Assembly: GCF_002210345.1 (NCBI RefSeq) | Contig: NZ_MWQI01000001.1 | Span: 558,001-622,000 of the forward strand | Length of the DNA stretch: 64,000 nt | Direction of reading: 5' to 3' | Origin: Fibrobacter sp. UWB4 | Lineage (GTDB): Bacteria; Fibrobacterota; Fibrobacteria; Fibrobacterales; Fibrobacteraceae | In this document: piece after piece, positions 6,880 through 15,796 of the stretch | How positions within the stretch are numbered: position 1 is the first letter of the stretch | How the letters are laid out: every line of letters starts with the position of its first letter | Made by a program: the position numbers and the translations under genes | The notes under the pieces: generated by a model | What the model was told of the DNA's origin: nothing | Seen by the model: the letters and a program-made list of their open reading frames with translations, nothing else | Database searches by the model: none

Positions 6880-9777
6880 ATGCGGTCGATTCCTTGTCTG
6901 GGCCTGCTGCTTGTCAGTTTTGCCTTTGCTTTGGATGTGGATTCGCTTCCTGTCTGGGATCCTTCAATTCTTGAAAAGAATACTTTAGAAAATGCATCCG
7001 GAAATGCGTCTGAATCGGCGATTCCTGTATCAGCTGACGCTCCGGATTCTTCACGTGCAGAAATCGAGACTCACGGCTACAAGACGATGCAAGTCACTGT
7101 GGGCGATGGCGGTACGCAGGTCGATCAGGAACTGCGACTCTCGATTCAAGGGCGCCTAGCTGATAGCGTCTACATTGATGCACTTTTGTCGGATGTGGAC
7201 CGCAAGGCGGGGGATCAGACGACGGCAACGCTCCAGGAAGTGGACCAGATTTATTTCCGTGTAGAATCTCCGTATGCGATGCTCCATTTGGGCGATTTTA
7301 CGTGGACAGACAATTCCATGGGACTCACGTCGTTTAGCCGTTCTACGCTTGGCGCGATGGCGACATTGCGCTACAAGGGTTCGGAAGTGAGCGGGGCGTG
7401 GGGTACGGATGAAGTGACGCGGTATTCGCGTTCGTTTAGCGGTGTGCAGGGGCAGCGCGAAGGCTATTATCTGGATGAGTCTGGCAGCTTTGTTTCGATT
7501 GTACCGAATTCTGAAAAAGTATGGTTGAATGGGGTTGAGCTTGTTCGTGATCGCGATTACGAAGTGAATTACGCCGGCGGTCTCCTGAATTTTAAAAACG
7601 GGATCATTCCCGGAACAGACGACGAAATACGCGTGGAATACGATGCTTACTTAAGTGAAAGTATTTACACGATGTATGCCGTTCGCGGTAGTTTGCGCTT
7701 TGAAAATGTATTCTTTGATGTATCCGGTTTCCATTTGGAAAATGACGTAGACCGCATGCGCAAAAGTTCGCTGGACAGCGTGGATTATGAACGCCTGAAA
7801 AACGATCGCGGCGGGGATTTGCGCGATTCCTCGCTTAACGAACTGCATCGCCCGAAAATGTCGGAACGCCTGGGGGCACGCCTCCGCTTGCAGGCGGAAC
7901 ATCGCTTTTATGCCGATGTCGAACTTGGCTTAAATCGCATGGATTCGAATACAGTCTCGAAAAATGTTGGTGGCCCGAGCGGTCGTGCTTTTAGATGGTA
8001 TGTGACGACAGACTCGACGCAGAACATGAATGCTTTCCCCGTGGCGCTTTCGGTCTATGGAAATTTTGTACAAGATGGGTTTGCTATTTCAGAATTTAAC
8101 GGGAGCGATCGAGACTGGAACTCCTATGCGCTCAAGAATGAATGGGATTTGGACAGCGCTCTTTTGAAAGGCGGCTTGCGCCATGATGAACTTGCGCTTC
8201 GCCTTCGTCTAGGCAAGGACTGGTTTGGAACGGCAAAGTGGGGATACCGCCGTGGCGATGAAGAACGCTGGAATTCCTCGCGGTCTCAGTTGTCGCTTGT
8301 GCACCGCAATTTGGATGTGGCCAGCGAAATTTCTGCAATGTATGTCTCGAGTACGCAGGAAGTGGATCAGAAGCGTTACCAAGGAACTTTTTCGTCGGAA
8401 TTCTTGCGCGGATTCGTTAGACCGTTTGGTCGTGGCGATGTACGCTATTCGGTGCTCGATTCGCTGGGACATAAGTCGGAACGGGGCTATGCAAAAACGT
8501 CCGTTGGAGCGACTTTGAATGATGACCTGTGGAATGTGAAGGAATCGATCGGGACGCTTACGGTGCGCAAACATGAAATCTCAGGGCGTTCCCGCGACGA
8601 GGATTGGCGCGATTCCGTGAATCTCGTGACATGGACTCAGTCGGCAGAAGCGAATTTTCATCGCTTTGGTCTTTCGCACTTGTTGCAGTATACCCATGCC
8701 GTTTCTGATTCGCTGGGCGCCTCGGATTCCTGGGTGGGCGACCTGACAACGAACTTTGGCGATGACGATATGGGCCTGCAAGGTTCTGTTGCGTACCGTT
8801 TCGGAATGACTTCGGAGCAGACTTATACGGCAATATACAAAGCCGTGGCGAAGGGAACGGGCGATGTTCGCTATGACAGCCTTACCGGAAGTTTTATCGA
8901 AGGTGTCGATAACGGCGATTTTGTCTATGAAGGCATGGGCCGCAATGACTCCGTGGGGGCCGTGCTTTCGTCAAACGCAATGTTTGAAGCTTCGATTGAA
9001 TGGAATCCGGGCGTTTCGCTTGGAATTTCGCAGGGGCTGTTGCGCGATATAACGATTAGCGCTTCGTACCATTCCGAAGCCGAAGATACAACGGGTAAAA
9101 AAATTTATTTTCCTCCGGTTTATCCGGCTGCGCTGCGTCGCGTGACGGCGGGAACGGTTTCGTGGGAGGCAAGCCTTGCCTGGGATCATCCGTCGGGAAT
9201 CTCGGCATCGTATAACCCAAGTGCCAGTTACGAAAAGAAGATGTCGTCAATCGGGTACTATCAGGATGTTTTTGACCATAAGCTCACGGCTGGATTTAAA
9301 ATAAACGATGAACATTCTGTGCATGTTGACAATACTTTTGAAAATGTTCACTTGGCTGCATTGCAAAAACTGGACTGGAATATTTGGGAGATTACGGGGC
9401 GGTATACTTGGAAATTTCCTGCGGGGTTTAGCGTGTCTCCGCGTGTCCGCTATAGGGAAGGTTCTGGCGAAGATAATACCGAAATGTCTTTTGGAGCGCA
9501 TCTCTGGGAAGAGGAACTCCGTGTCGGTTATGAAAAAGAAGGCGTTGTCGATGCGCATGTTTCATTTGCTTCTATACAAATGAATAAACATGATGGCGCA
9601 ATTCCGTACCAGATGATGTCTGGCTTTGGCGATGGTGTAACATTCAGGCTTGAATCGATGGTGTCGGTGGAGGTGAATCACTTTTTGTCGCTTTCGCTCC
9701 GCTATATTTTGCGCTTTGGCAATGCCGAAGAACATATATTCCAGAAACTGGCAACAGAGGCGAAGGCGTATTTCTAG
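6880..9777 (+). CDS. Large outer-membrane beta-barrel protein, function unknown
   Basis: A 965-residue protein with a signal peptide (cleavage near FAFA|LD) and then alternating amphipathic strands rich in aromatic residues to the C-terminus, which ends in a strand-like KAYF. An N-terminal part (about residues 65-260) has features I associate with uncharacterised outer-membrane proteins of Gemmatimonadota and Ignavibacteria: a strand region ending in a HLGDF turn, and a VWLNGVELVRDRDYEVNY module resembling SprA/Sov-type repeats. The family resemblance is from memory and untested. It is followed after 1 nt by an Omp85 protein, which may assemble it or work beside it. It is not full SprA, which is more than twice as long. 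Confidence 0.75.
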   Translation: MRSIPCLGLLLVSFAFALDVDSLPVWDPSILEKNTLENASGNASESAIPVSADAPDSSRAEIETHGYKTMQVTVGDGGTQVDQELRLSIQGRLADSVYIDALLSDVDRKAGDQTTATLQEVDQIYFRVESPYAMLHLGDFTWTDNSMGLTSFSRSTLGAMATLRYKGSEVSGAWGTDEVTRYSRSFSGVQGQREGYYLDESGSFVSIVPNSEKVWLNGVELVRDRDYEVNYAGGLLNFKNGIIPGTDDEIRVEYDAYLSESIYTMYAVRGSLRFENVFFDVSGFHLENDVDRMRKSSLDSVDYERLKNDRGGDLRDSSLNELHRPKMSERLGARLRLQAEHRFYADVELGLNRMDSNTVSKNVGGPSGRAFRWYVTTDSTQNMNAFPVALSVYGNFVQDGFAISEFNGSDRDWNSYALKNEWDLDSALLKGGLRHDELALRLRLGKDWFGTAKWGYRRGDEERWNSSRSQLSLVHRNLDVASEISAMYVSSTQEVDQKRYQGTFSSEFLRGFVRPFGRGDVRYSVLDSLGHKSERGYAKTSVGATLNDDLWNVKESIGTLTVRKHEISGRSRDEDWRDSVNLVTWTQSAEANFHRFGLSHLLQYTHAVSDSLGASDSWVGDLTTNFGDDDMGLQGSVAYRFGMTSEQTYTAIYKAVAKGTGDVRYDSLTGSFIEGVDNGDFVYEGMGRNDSVGAVLSSNAMFEASIEWNPGVSLGISQGLLRDITISASYHSEAEDTTGKKIYFPPVYPAALRRVTAGTVSWEASLAWDHPSGISASYNPSASYEKKMSSIGYYQDVFDHKLTAGFKINDEHSVHVDNTFENVHLAALQKLDWNIWEITGRYTWKFPAGFSVSPRVRYREGSGEDNTEMSFGAHLWEEELRVGYEKEGVVDAHVSFASIQMNKHDGAIPYQMMSGFGDGVTFRLESMVSVEVNHFLSLSLRYILRFGNAEEHIFQKLATEAKAYF

Positions 9778-9778
9778 T

Positions 9779-11161
9779 ATGATGTTGTGGACTCGAAATA
9801 TTTTGTGCGTGATTGCGGCCCTTATATTTGGCGCGGGTGTATGCCTCGCGTCTGAATGCCGTATTGAACGTGTAGAATGGGAGGGTGAACACGACGAGTT
9901 TGATGAACTTTCGATGAGTGTGATTGTCGGCGCTCCGTGCGATTCATGGCAGGGGGCAAGGCAAAAGCTGTTGCGGTTTTACGAGGATCGTGGATTCCTG
10001 GGTGCAAAGTTGCAGGTGAACGTCGATAGCGCGGGTGTGGCTCGTTGCCGTTTTGAACGTGGCAGTGCCTGGGTGTGGGGCGGGTCTGAAAATCTGGATT
10101 CCGGTGCGACGGACATTGGTGTCTTTAGGCTGCTGACGGGGCTTGAAGTTGGCGAAAAAGTGTCGCTTTCGGATTTGGAACGCTCGGAACGCAAGCTCTC
10201 CCGATTGGGCTATTACGAAAAGACTGCCGATGTGCGCTTGTTCCGTGATCCGGTGCGCAACCGCGTGATTCCGGCGTATTCTATGCGGGCTGCCCCGATT
10301 TCTGCGGCAGAAGGTTTTCTCACATATTCGAGCGACGAAAATGTTTGGGAAGGAAAAATCAATCTCGATTTGTACAACATCTTGGGGACGGGTCGCGATT
10401 TGCAAATGAATGGTTATTCGCAAAAGACTTCCCGCCGTATTGAAGGCTCGTATCGTGAACGGTTTATTTTTGGCACCGCCTGGGATGTCCTTGTTCGCGG
10501 GTTCTTTGAAGATGATTCTCTGTCGCGTGATTCCCGCCTGGAACTTGGCGTGTCGAGGAATATCGGGTTCAATCTTGAAATTTCGGCATTTGTGGGTATC
10601 GGCAATGACGAGAAAAGTTCGTCGCTGGAGCTTTCGTACATTTCGCTTGACCGGAGCGTTTTGCCTCGAAGCGGTACGTCGCTAGATGTCTCGCTTGCGT
10701 GGATGATGGATCGCCCGGATTCGCTCGATAGCTATTTGCGGTTGCATGCGTCCTTGGTCCATTACGTGCCGCTGTGGAAAAATTTCATTGTGCGCTACTC
10801 GGCTGCGGCGGGTGCGTTACTTCCGTCGGGAGGCGCGTTTGCGCGTGAGGACTTGTTTAGCCTGGGCGGCATCAATTCGTTTAAGGGGATGATGTATGGC
10901 TTTATGCGGACGCGCGCGTACGGGTTTTCGCAGGCGGCGTTCCTGTGGCAGGATGGCTACGATTTGTCGATTGAGCTGTTCTATCAGCCGGGACTTTATA
11001 GGCGGATGAGGCCGTTCCACGGGTGGGCGCACGAGCATGATTACGGCATCGGGTTTACGCAGTATCGCAAGTCCTGGAGCTTTAGCATTTACTATGCGCT
11101 CCGCAATGGGTGCGATTATTTGGACGGTGTCCTTGGCTTCGGGGTGAAGACGCTGTTTTAA
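9779..11161 (+). CDS. Omp85-family outer-membrane protein with POTRA domains (BamA/TamA-like)
   Basis: A 460-residue protein with a signal peptide (ending LASEC), two POTRA-like domains (about residues 25-85, with the motif FYEDRGFLGAKL, and 95-165, with LSRLGYYEKT), and a C-terminal 16-strand-type barrel. The LFSLGGINSFKG segment near residue 365 corresponds to the conserved loop-6 region, with FKG where BamA has RG(F/Y). The last residue is Phe, as in barrel beta-signals. The start at 9779 lies 1 nt after the preceding stop; a longer frame from 9716 would overlap it. Two POTRAs make it TamA- or TpsB-sized rather than BamA. The substrate is probably the adjacent barrel, an inference. Confidence 0.82.
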   Translation: MMLWTRNILCVIAALIFGAGVCLASECRIERVEWEGEHDEFDELSMSVIVGAPCDSWQGARQKLLRFYEDRGFLGAKLQVNVDSAGVARCRFERGSAWVWGGSENLDSGATDIGVFRLLTGLEVGEKVSLSDLERSERKLSRLGYYEKTADVRLFRDPVRNRVIPAYSMRAAPISAAEGFLTYSSDENVWEGKINLDLYNILGTGRDLQMNGYSQKTSRRIEGSYRERFIFGTAWDVLVRGFFEDDSLSRDSRLELGVSRNIGFNLEISAFVGIGNDEKSSSLELSYISLDRSVLPRSGTSLDVSLAWMMDRPDSLDSYLRLHASLVHYVPLWKNFIVRYSAAAGALLPSGGAFAREDLFSLGGINSFKGMMYGFMRTRAYGFSQAAFLWQDGYDLSIELFYQPGLYRRMRPFHGWAHEHDYGIGFTQYRKSWSFSIYYALRNGCDYLDGVLGFGVKTLF

Positions 11162-11396
11162 GAAAAGAGCTTTTGAAAACAGCTGGAAAAGTACGCTATG
11201 CGGGCGGGGCCCCAGCTCGGAGTTGACGCCTACGGCGTCTGCGGCTTCACTCGGTTATGCCGGTCTGCAAGCAGCCCGTCGCAACACTCGTTTTGCGCGC
11301 TACTGAGGTATGAGCTGTTGTAACAAGAAATGCTCAAAGCGAAGCGTGCTCAGAGGCACAACGTGCCGACCTCATACCCCTTAACTACAGTCTATT
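11162..11396. repeat. Intergenic short-hairpin island (type C)
   Basis: 235 bp between convergent genes, with no credible reading frame. It contains the mini-hairpins GACGCC-TAC-GGCGTC and GGCAC-AAC-GTGCC, the GCTCAAAGCGAAGCGTGCTC stretch, and GAGGTATGAG/CTCATACC arms. The same elements recur at 3131-3200, 16260-16450, 26597-26830 and 54882-55140. Confidence 0.6.
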
Positions 11397-11981
11397 TTAC
11401 AATTTTGGAACGCGGACTTTGTCGCCGGCGTTGAGGTGCTCGAGCATGACGCCCGGGTTCACGGACTGGAGGGCTGAGAGCACGTAGAAGCGGGGGAGGT
11501 TCTGTGTGCCTGCTCCATACGTTCTGCGGAGGAGCTTGAACAGGTCTTCGCCATCGTTAGCGGTGACGACCTTGTAAAGACTCTTGTTCGACGGGTCGGA
11601 CTGCAAGGCGGAGAGCGCGTTCGAGAACTTGGCGACGAAATTTTCGGCGTTGTTGTTTGGCTTTGTGGCTTCTGCCGCTTGCTTGACCTGTTTTGGCGGT
11701 TTGCTCAGCCCGGATTTGCGGCTCGTGCTCTTTCCGGTGACGGACGGCGGGAGCTTGAATGTCGGCGCCTTGAATGCGTTCATCTTGAGGCTCACGTCGG
11801 CGGTGTCTTTGCCCTTTTTGACCGGTTCGAGTTTCAGGATGGAGTCCAGCGAGGCGATGTAGTTGCTGTCAGGCCATTCCTCGAGCACCATGCGCTTGTT
11901 CACCTCGACGATTTTTGCGGTCGGGTGGTCGTTTTCGCAGGCAATCAAAAGTAACGGAAAAAGCAGCAATAAAGATTTCAT
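11397..11981 (-). CDS. Lipoprotein with LysM-like C-terminus
   Basis: 194 residues. The N-terminus MKSLLLLFPLLLIAC is a lipoprotein signal with lipobox LIAC. Residues 20-115 are low-complexity, Lys/Pro/Ser-rich linker. The C-terminal 60 residues (YKVVTANDGEDLFKLLRRTYG through LNAGDKVRVPKL) have the pattern of a LysM-type repeat: an opening V..GD-like turn, two helices, and a closing GDKVRVP strand. A periplasmic peptidoglycan-binding lipoprotein is the likely reading. LysM is assigned by eye, so the domain call is moderate. Confidence 0.75.
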   Translation of the reverse strand: MKSLLLLFPLLLIACENDHPTAKIVEVNKRMVLEEWPDSNYIASLDSILKLEPVKKGKDTADVSLKMNAFKAPTFKLPPSVTGKSTSRKSGLSKPPKQVKQAAEATKPNNNAENFVAKFSNALSALQSDPSNKSLYKVVTANDGEDLFKLLRRTYGAGTQNLPRFYVLSALQSVNPGVMLEHLNAGDKVRVPKL

Positions 11982-12077
11982 GCTATAAAAATACTAAAAA
12001 TGAGGTTGCAACTTGCCAAAATCCTAAAAAACAACTAAATTATAGCTCTCAACAATTACTTCACAGGAAGTTTTATA

Positions 12078-12386
12078 ATGAAAGAAGGTATCCACCCTAA
12101 TTATCAACCGGTCGTGTTCGTCGATGCGAATACGGGTAAAGAATACATCACCCGCTCCACGAAGTCTTCCGCCGAAAAGAAGACTATCGATGGTGTTGAA
12201 TATAACGTGATTTCTTTGGAAATCACTGCTGATACCCATCCGTTCTGGACGGGCAAGCAGCATCGCGTGGATACGGCTGGCCGTATCGACAGCTTCAACA
12301 AGCGCTATGGCGGCGGTGCTAACATCACCTCTGCAAAGCGTAAGACTCGCAAGGCTGCTCCGGTCAAGGCTGAAGAAGAAGCTTAA
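12078..12386 (+). CDS. rpmE2: 50S ribosomal protein bL31, type B
   Basis: A 102-residue L31 of the cysteine-free B type: the N-terminus KEGIHPNYQPVVFVD and the TADTHPFWTGKQ segment are diagnostic, and there are no zinc-ligand cysteines. In species with both forms the B paralogue serves under zinc limitation; no second copy is in this window. The C-terminus has an extra basic/Glu tail of about 15 residues. AGGAAG precedes the ATG. Confidence 0.95.
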   Translation: MKEGIHPNYQPVVFVDANTGKEYITRSTKSSAEKKTIDGVEYNVISLEITADTHPFWTGKQHRVDTAGRIDSFNKRYGGGANITSAKRKTRKAAPVKAEEEA

Positions 12387-12403
12387 TCTTCTTAAATTTT
12401 GGG

Positions 12404-12431
12404 GCCTCCCTAACTAGGGAGGCTTTTCTCT
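12404..12431 (+). terminator. Terminator of rpmE2
   Basis: GCCTCCC-TAACTA-GGGAGGC hairpin (12404-12423) followed by TTTTCTCTT. Confidence 0.8.
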
Positions 12432-12453
12432 TATTTAACCCTGAGGACGCAAA

Positions 12454-13353
12454 ATGAAAAAGAAACTTAGCATTTGTGCCGCTGCCTTCATCGCCCTTGC
12501 TATGACGGCTTGCGATAGCGGTAAGACTGGAACCATCGAAGGCGAAGTTCGTGATGCTTTCACTAACAAGCCGCTGGAAATGCCGACCGTCGGTATGGAC
12601 TCCACGATTTACACCACTCTTTCCAAGAAGTACGAATTCAACCAGGAACTCCGCAAGGGTAAGTTTAAGTTTGTCAAGGTTCCGGTTGGTGCCTATAGAG
12701 TTTATGCTGGTCGTTCTAAGTATGTGAAGACCCGTATGAAGATTGAAACGACGGAACAGAATCCGAACGCTTCGCTCATTCTTTACATCTACAGCGCCCA
12801 GGTTGATCCGGGTCTGTACCAGGGTACTCCGGAAGGCCCGCTCAAGATCGATAACAAGTGGGTGGTTTACTCCACGAACTGCAATGAATCCATTGCCGGT
12901 TACCGTTTGACAATGCCGCAGCAGACGGGTAGCTCCACTGCAAGCATTGCTGAAAAGATTGGTGTCCAGAAGAAAGGCAAGAAGGGCAAGAAGGCTAAGA
13001 AAGCCGCTCCTGCTCAGGTCGCATCTGCTGTTACGAACCTCCCTGAACCGCGCGTCATTGAAGGCAAGCTCGAAGTGTTCTTCCGTAACGCATCTTCTGT
13101 GACGACTCCGCTCATTGCTAAGACCTATCCGGCTGTCGTTGCTCCGATCGCTTCTCACAAGGACTGCAAGGGCTTTGGCGCAGGCGAAACGAAGGGCGTG
13201 TTCCCGGTCAAGGACAAGGCAACCGATCTCAAGGTCGAATACGTTGCTGAAAACCTCTTCAAGATTACTGGCGATCTTCCGAAGGGCAAGCAGATTATCC
13301 AGCTCTCCCAGGACGGAAAGACGGTCCAGACTTACTATTTCGAAGCCAAGTAA
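12454..13353 (+). CDS. Exported lipoprotein, unknown function
   Basis: 299 residues with a lipoprotein signal (lipobox MTAC, Cys20). After it, TIEGEVRDAFTNKPLEMPTV and a GKFKFVKVPVGAYRVYA segment have the look of a carboxypeptidase-regulatory-like (CarboxypepD_reg) beta-sandwich. A Lys-rich linker (KKGKKGKKAKKA) separates it from a C-terminal beta-rich region of unknown type. It follows the rpmE2 terminator and has its own downstream terminator. No enzyme motif is visible. Confidence 0.8.
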   Translation: MKKKLSICAAAFIALAMTACDSGKTGTIEGEVRDAFTNKPLEMPTVGMDSTIYTTLSKKYEFNQELRKGKFKFVKVPVGAYRVYAGRSKYVKTRMKIETTEQNPNASLILYIYSAQVDPGLYQGTPEGPLKIDNKWVVYSTNCNESIAGYRLTMPQQTGSSTASIAEKIGVQKKGKKGKKAKKAAPAQVASAVTNLPEPRVIEGKLEVFFRNASSVTTPLIAKTYPAVVAPIASHKDCKGFGAGETKGVFPVKDKATDLKVEYVAENLFKITGDLPKGKQIIQLSQDGKTVQTYYFEAK

Positions 13354-13376
13354 GTTTTCGAAAATAGCTTGAATAT

Positions 13377-13414
13377 AAAAACTGCATGGCCAAGAGGTCG
13401 TGCAGTTTTTTTTG
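13377..13414 (+). terminator. Terminator after the lipoprotein gene
   Basis: AAAACTGCA / TGCAGTTTT stem around a GGCCAAGAGGTCG loop region, with a T8 tract. Confidence 0.75.
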
Positions 13415-13420
13415 TATAAA

Positions 13421-13447
13421 CAAAAAAACTCCGTTGGAAAACGGAGT
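13421..13447 (-). terminator. Terminator of the slyD-rpiA transcript
   Basis: On the minus strand ACTCCGTT-TTCC-AACGGAGT (13428-13447) is followed by TTTTTTG (13421-13427). It lies about 30 nt after the rpiA stop. Confidence 0.8.
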
Positions 13448-13479
13448 CCGCGACGAAGTCGCCAAACTAAAACTATTGA

Positions 13480-14169
13480 CTAGAATTCAATCAGTCCCTT
13501 AGCTTCGTCAGCGAGGATGACCTTTGTGGCCATGTTAATGAACAGGCCATGTCCGACGATACCTACGATGTGCTCGAGGTCGCGGGCGAGTTTGTCCGGG
13601 TCTGCGATGGGGGCGAACTTTGCATCGGCGATGAGGTTACCGCTGTCGCTAATCACTGGACCGTCCTTGCCTGGAGCGCCCATGCGGACCTTGACTTCAC
13701 CACCGAGCTTTTTCACGCGTTCGGTCACGACGGCGATGGCGCCCGGGATGATTTCAAGAGGGACGGCGAACTTGGTGCCGAGCTGCTGCACGGCCTTGCC
13801 GGAGTCTGCGATGATCACGTAGTTGTCCGTCATGGAGGCGACGATCTTTTCGAGGAGGTGTGCGGCTCCGCGGCCCTTGATGAGGTTACGGTTCGGGTCG
13901 ATTTCGTCGGCGCCGTCAATCACCATGTCGAGGTGGCTCACTTCGCCCATTTCCTTGAGCGGGATGCCGAGGCTACGGCATTGGAGCGTCGTGCTCCAGC
14001 TGGTCGAAACGCCCGTCACGTGGATGCCTTCGGTCTTGATGCGTTCGGCGAGTCGGTTCACCATGTGGGCCGCCGTGCTGCCTGTGCCGAGACCGACAAT
14101 CATTCCGTCCTTGATCATGTCTGCGGCGCGAACGCCTGCAGCCTTCTTGAGTTCATCCATCGATGCCAT
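13480..14169 (-). CDS. rpiA: Ribose-5-phosphate isomerase A
   Basis: A 229-residue cytosolic isomerase interconverting ribose-5-P and ribulose-5-P in the non-oxidative pentose phosphate pathway. Present are GLGTGSTA (phosphate binding), VIDGADEID (catalytic Asp) and the IKGRGAAHLLEK lysine region. Family length is about 220-230. The start at 14169 overlaps the slyD stop (TAATG), with AAAGGAG 9 nt upstream; the in-frame ATG at 14178 would directly abut that Shine-Dalgarno. Co-transcription with slyD is likely; no functional link is evident. Confidence 0.95.
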   Translation of the reverse strand: MASMDELKKAAGVRAADMIKDGMIVGLGTGSTAAHMVNRLAERIKTEGIHVTGVSTSWSTTLQCRSLGIPLKEMGEVSHLDMVIDGADEIDPNRNLIKGRGAAHLLEKIVASMTDNYVIIADSGKAVQQLGTKFAVPLEIIPGAIAVVTERVKKLGGEVKVRMGAPGKDGPVISDSGNLIADAKFAPIADPDKLARDLEHIVGIVGHGLFINMATKVILADEAKGLIEF

Positions 14170-14798
14170 TAGCGCCATCTCCTTTCGTTTGAATCAAAGT
14201 TGTCGTCGCCCATGCGGTTGTCGTAACTGTCATAGTTATCGTAGCCGTCGTAATCGTCTTCGTCCGGGAATCCTGATTCCTGCTCGGTGAAGCTTGCTTC
14301 GACGATGTCTATGACTTCGACATTGAATGTCAAGTCCTTGCCTGCAAACGGGTGGTTCCCGTCTACTATGACCGTATCTTCGAGAATTTCCTTGATGGTG
14401 TAAATGCCGTCGCACTGGTCGTCGTCATCGTCAAGGTTCAAGTCGTTCACAAATTCTTCGGCGGTGTCCGGCAGCTGGAATTCGCGGATATCGTTATCCT
14501 GGTACATTTCGAGTTCCATGCCGAGCCAGAGTTCCCCGACGTCGCGGAGTTCTTCTTTGGGAACCGTAAGGATAAGGTCCTTGCGGTATTCGCCGTAACC
14601 GAGATTCGCCGGAATGCTCACTGTAAACTTTTCGCCCAGACGACGCCCCGTCAGTGCGTCTTCAAGTCCGGGAATGATGTTGTTGTATCCGTGAATGTAC
14701 ACGAACGGCTGAGTGGCGGGAACTTCTTCAAGAATTCGCTTGCCTTCTCTGAGGGTGTAGGCTATGCTCACCTTCATCTTGTCTTGGATGACTACCAT
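14169..14798 (-). CDS. slyD: FKBP-type peptidyl-prolyl isomerase, SlyD-like
   Basis: A 209-residue SlyD-type FKBP: the FKBP fold is split by an insert-in-flap chaperone domain (about residues 70-125). The YIHGYNNIIPGLEDAL motif matches the SlyD active site, and GNHPFAGKDLTF its second FKBP segment. It assists protein folding at proline bonds. Unlike E. coli SlyD, the tail (from about 165) has no histidines: it is Asp/Tyr/Asn-rich (DDYDGYDNYDSYDN), so nickel binding in the classical way is unlikely. Confidence 0.92.
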   Translation of the reverse strand: MVVIQDKMKVSIAYTLREGKRILEEVPATQPFVYIHGYNNIIPGLEDALTGRRLGEKFTVSIPANLGYGEYRKDLILTVPKEELRDVGELWLGMELEMYQDNDIREFQLPDTAEEFVNDLNLDDDDDQCDGIYTIKEILEDTVIVDGNHPFAGKDLTFNVEVIDIVEASFTEQESGFPDEDDYDGYDNYDSYDNRMGDDNFDSNERRWR

Positions 14799-14867
14799 AC
14801 GTGTCCAAATGTAGTAAAATTGGTCAATTTCACCACTTATATTAAATTGTTTTTCTAAATTACGTAC

Positions 14868-15596
14868 ATGCTTTACGGTATTTGTTCAGATATCCATTCC
14901 AACGCCACGGCATTCAAGGCTGTCCTTGAGTCTATGCACGATAACGGCGTTGAACGGAGAATATGCCTTGGTGATATTGTGGGATATGGCGTCGATACCG
15001 ATGAGTGCGTCAATTTGGTTAAAGAGAACATGGATGTGTGCCTGATCGGAAACCACGACAGCGTGGCGGTACGGTACGAATCCAGCGCTGGCTTCAACCC
15101 GTATGCGAAGCAGGCGATTGAATGGACCCAGAAGAACCTTTCCAAGGAGTCTGTGGCGTTTATCCGCTCGCTTCCATATATTCACGAAGAAAACGATATC
15201 TGCTTTGTGCATGCGTCGCCCTTGTCTCCGGCAGATTGGGTCTACGTGACCGATCTTGAGGATGCGCTGAACGCTTTTGACCATTTCTCGGAGCGTTACT
15301 GCTTTGTGGGGCATACGCATAGCCCGGTCATCATTGCAAGCCGTCCTTTGGCGATTCCGAAAATTTTGGATGAGTACGAGTACGTGATTGCGAATACCGA
15401 ACGCTTGCTGGTGAACGTCGGCAGCGTGGGGCAGCCACGCGACCGCGACCCGAGAGCCTGCTGGTGCCTACTCGATACCGAGACCAAGTGTGTACGGCTC
15501 ATCCGCGTGGAATACGACATCCGAGAGACGCAGAACCGCATGAAAAAGCAGGGAATGCCCTCGTTCCTGATTGATAGACTATCGGTGGGGAGATAA
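14868..15596 (+). CDS. Metallophosphoesterase (calcineurin-like, YfcE/MPP type)
   Basis: A 242-residue metallo-phosphodiesterase. Metal motifs in order are SDIHSN (Asp8, His10), LGDIVGYG, GNHD, a His in FVHASP and GHTHSP, the complete set for a dinuclear centre. Family members cleave phosphodiester bonds in nucleotides or small molecules; the natural substrate is not predictable. TAAATT (14856-14861) ends 6 nt before the ATG and there is no Shine-Dalgarno, so it may be a leaderless gene. It diverges from slyD. Confidence 0.9.
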   Translation: MLYGICSDIHSNATAFKAVLESMHDNGVERRICLGDIVGYGVDTDECVNLVKENMDVCLIGNHDSVAVRYESSAGFNPYAKQAIEWTQKNLSKESVAFIRSLPYIHEENDICFVHASPLSPADWVYVTDLEDALNAFDHFSERYCFVGHTHSPVIIASRPLAIPKILDEYEYVIANTERLLVNVGSVGQPRDRDPRACWCLLDTETKCVRLIRVEYDIRETQNRMKKQGMPSFLIDRLSVGR

Positions 15597-15796
15597 CTTA
15601 GACGAGAGAACGGCTCTGCTCCCCATTCGCGGATCATGACCACGTAAGCGCTAAAGCGCAAGTGGTCAAAGAGAGCCTACAGACTAGAGACGAGAGAGGT
15701 GTAAATGACAAGGTTTGGTTGTATGAAAACATGTTTAACTTTAAATGATGTTGAAGGCGATATTCGTCTTTTGTGGTTGCATTCTTTCGTCTGATT

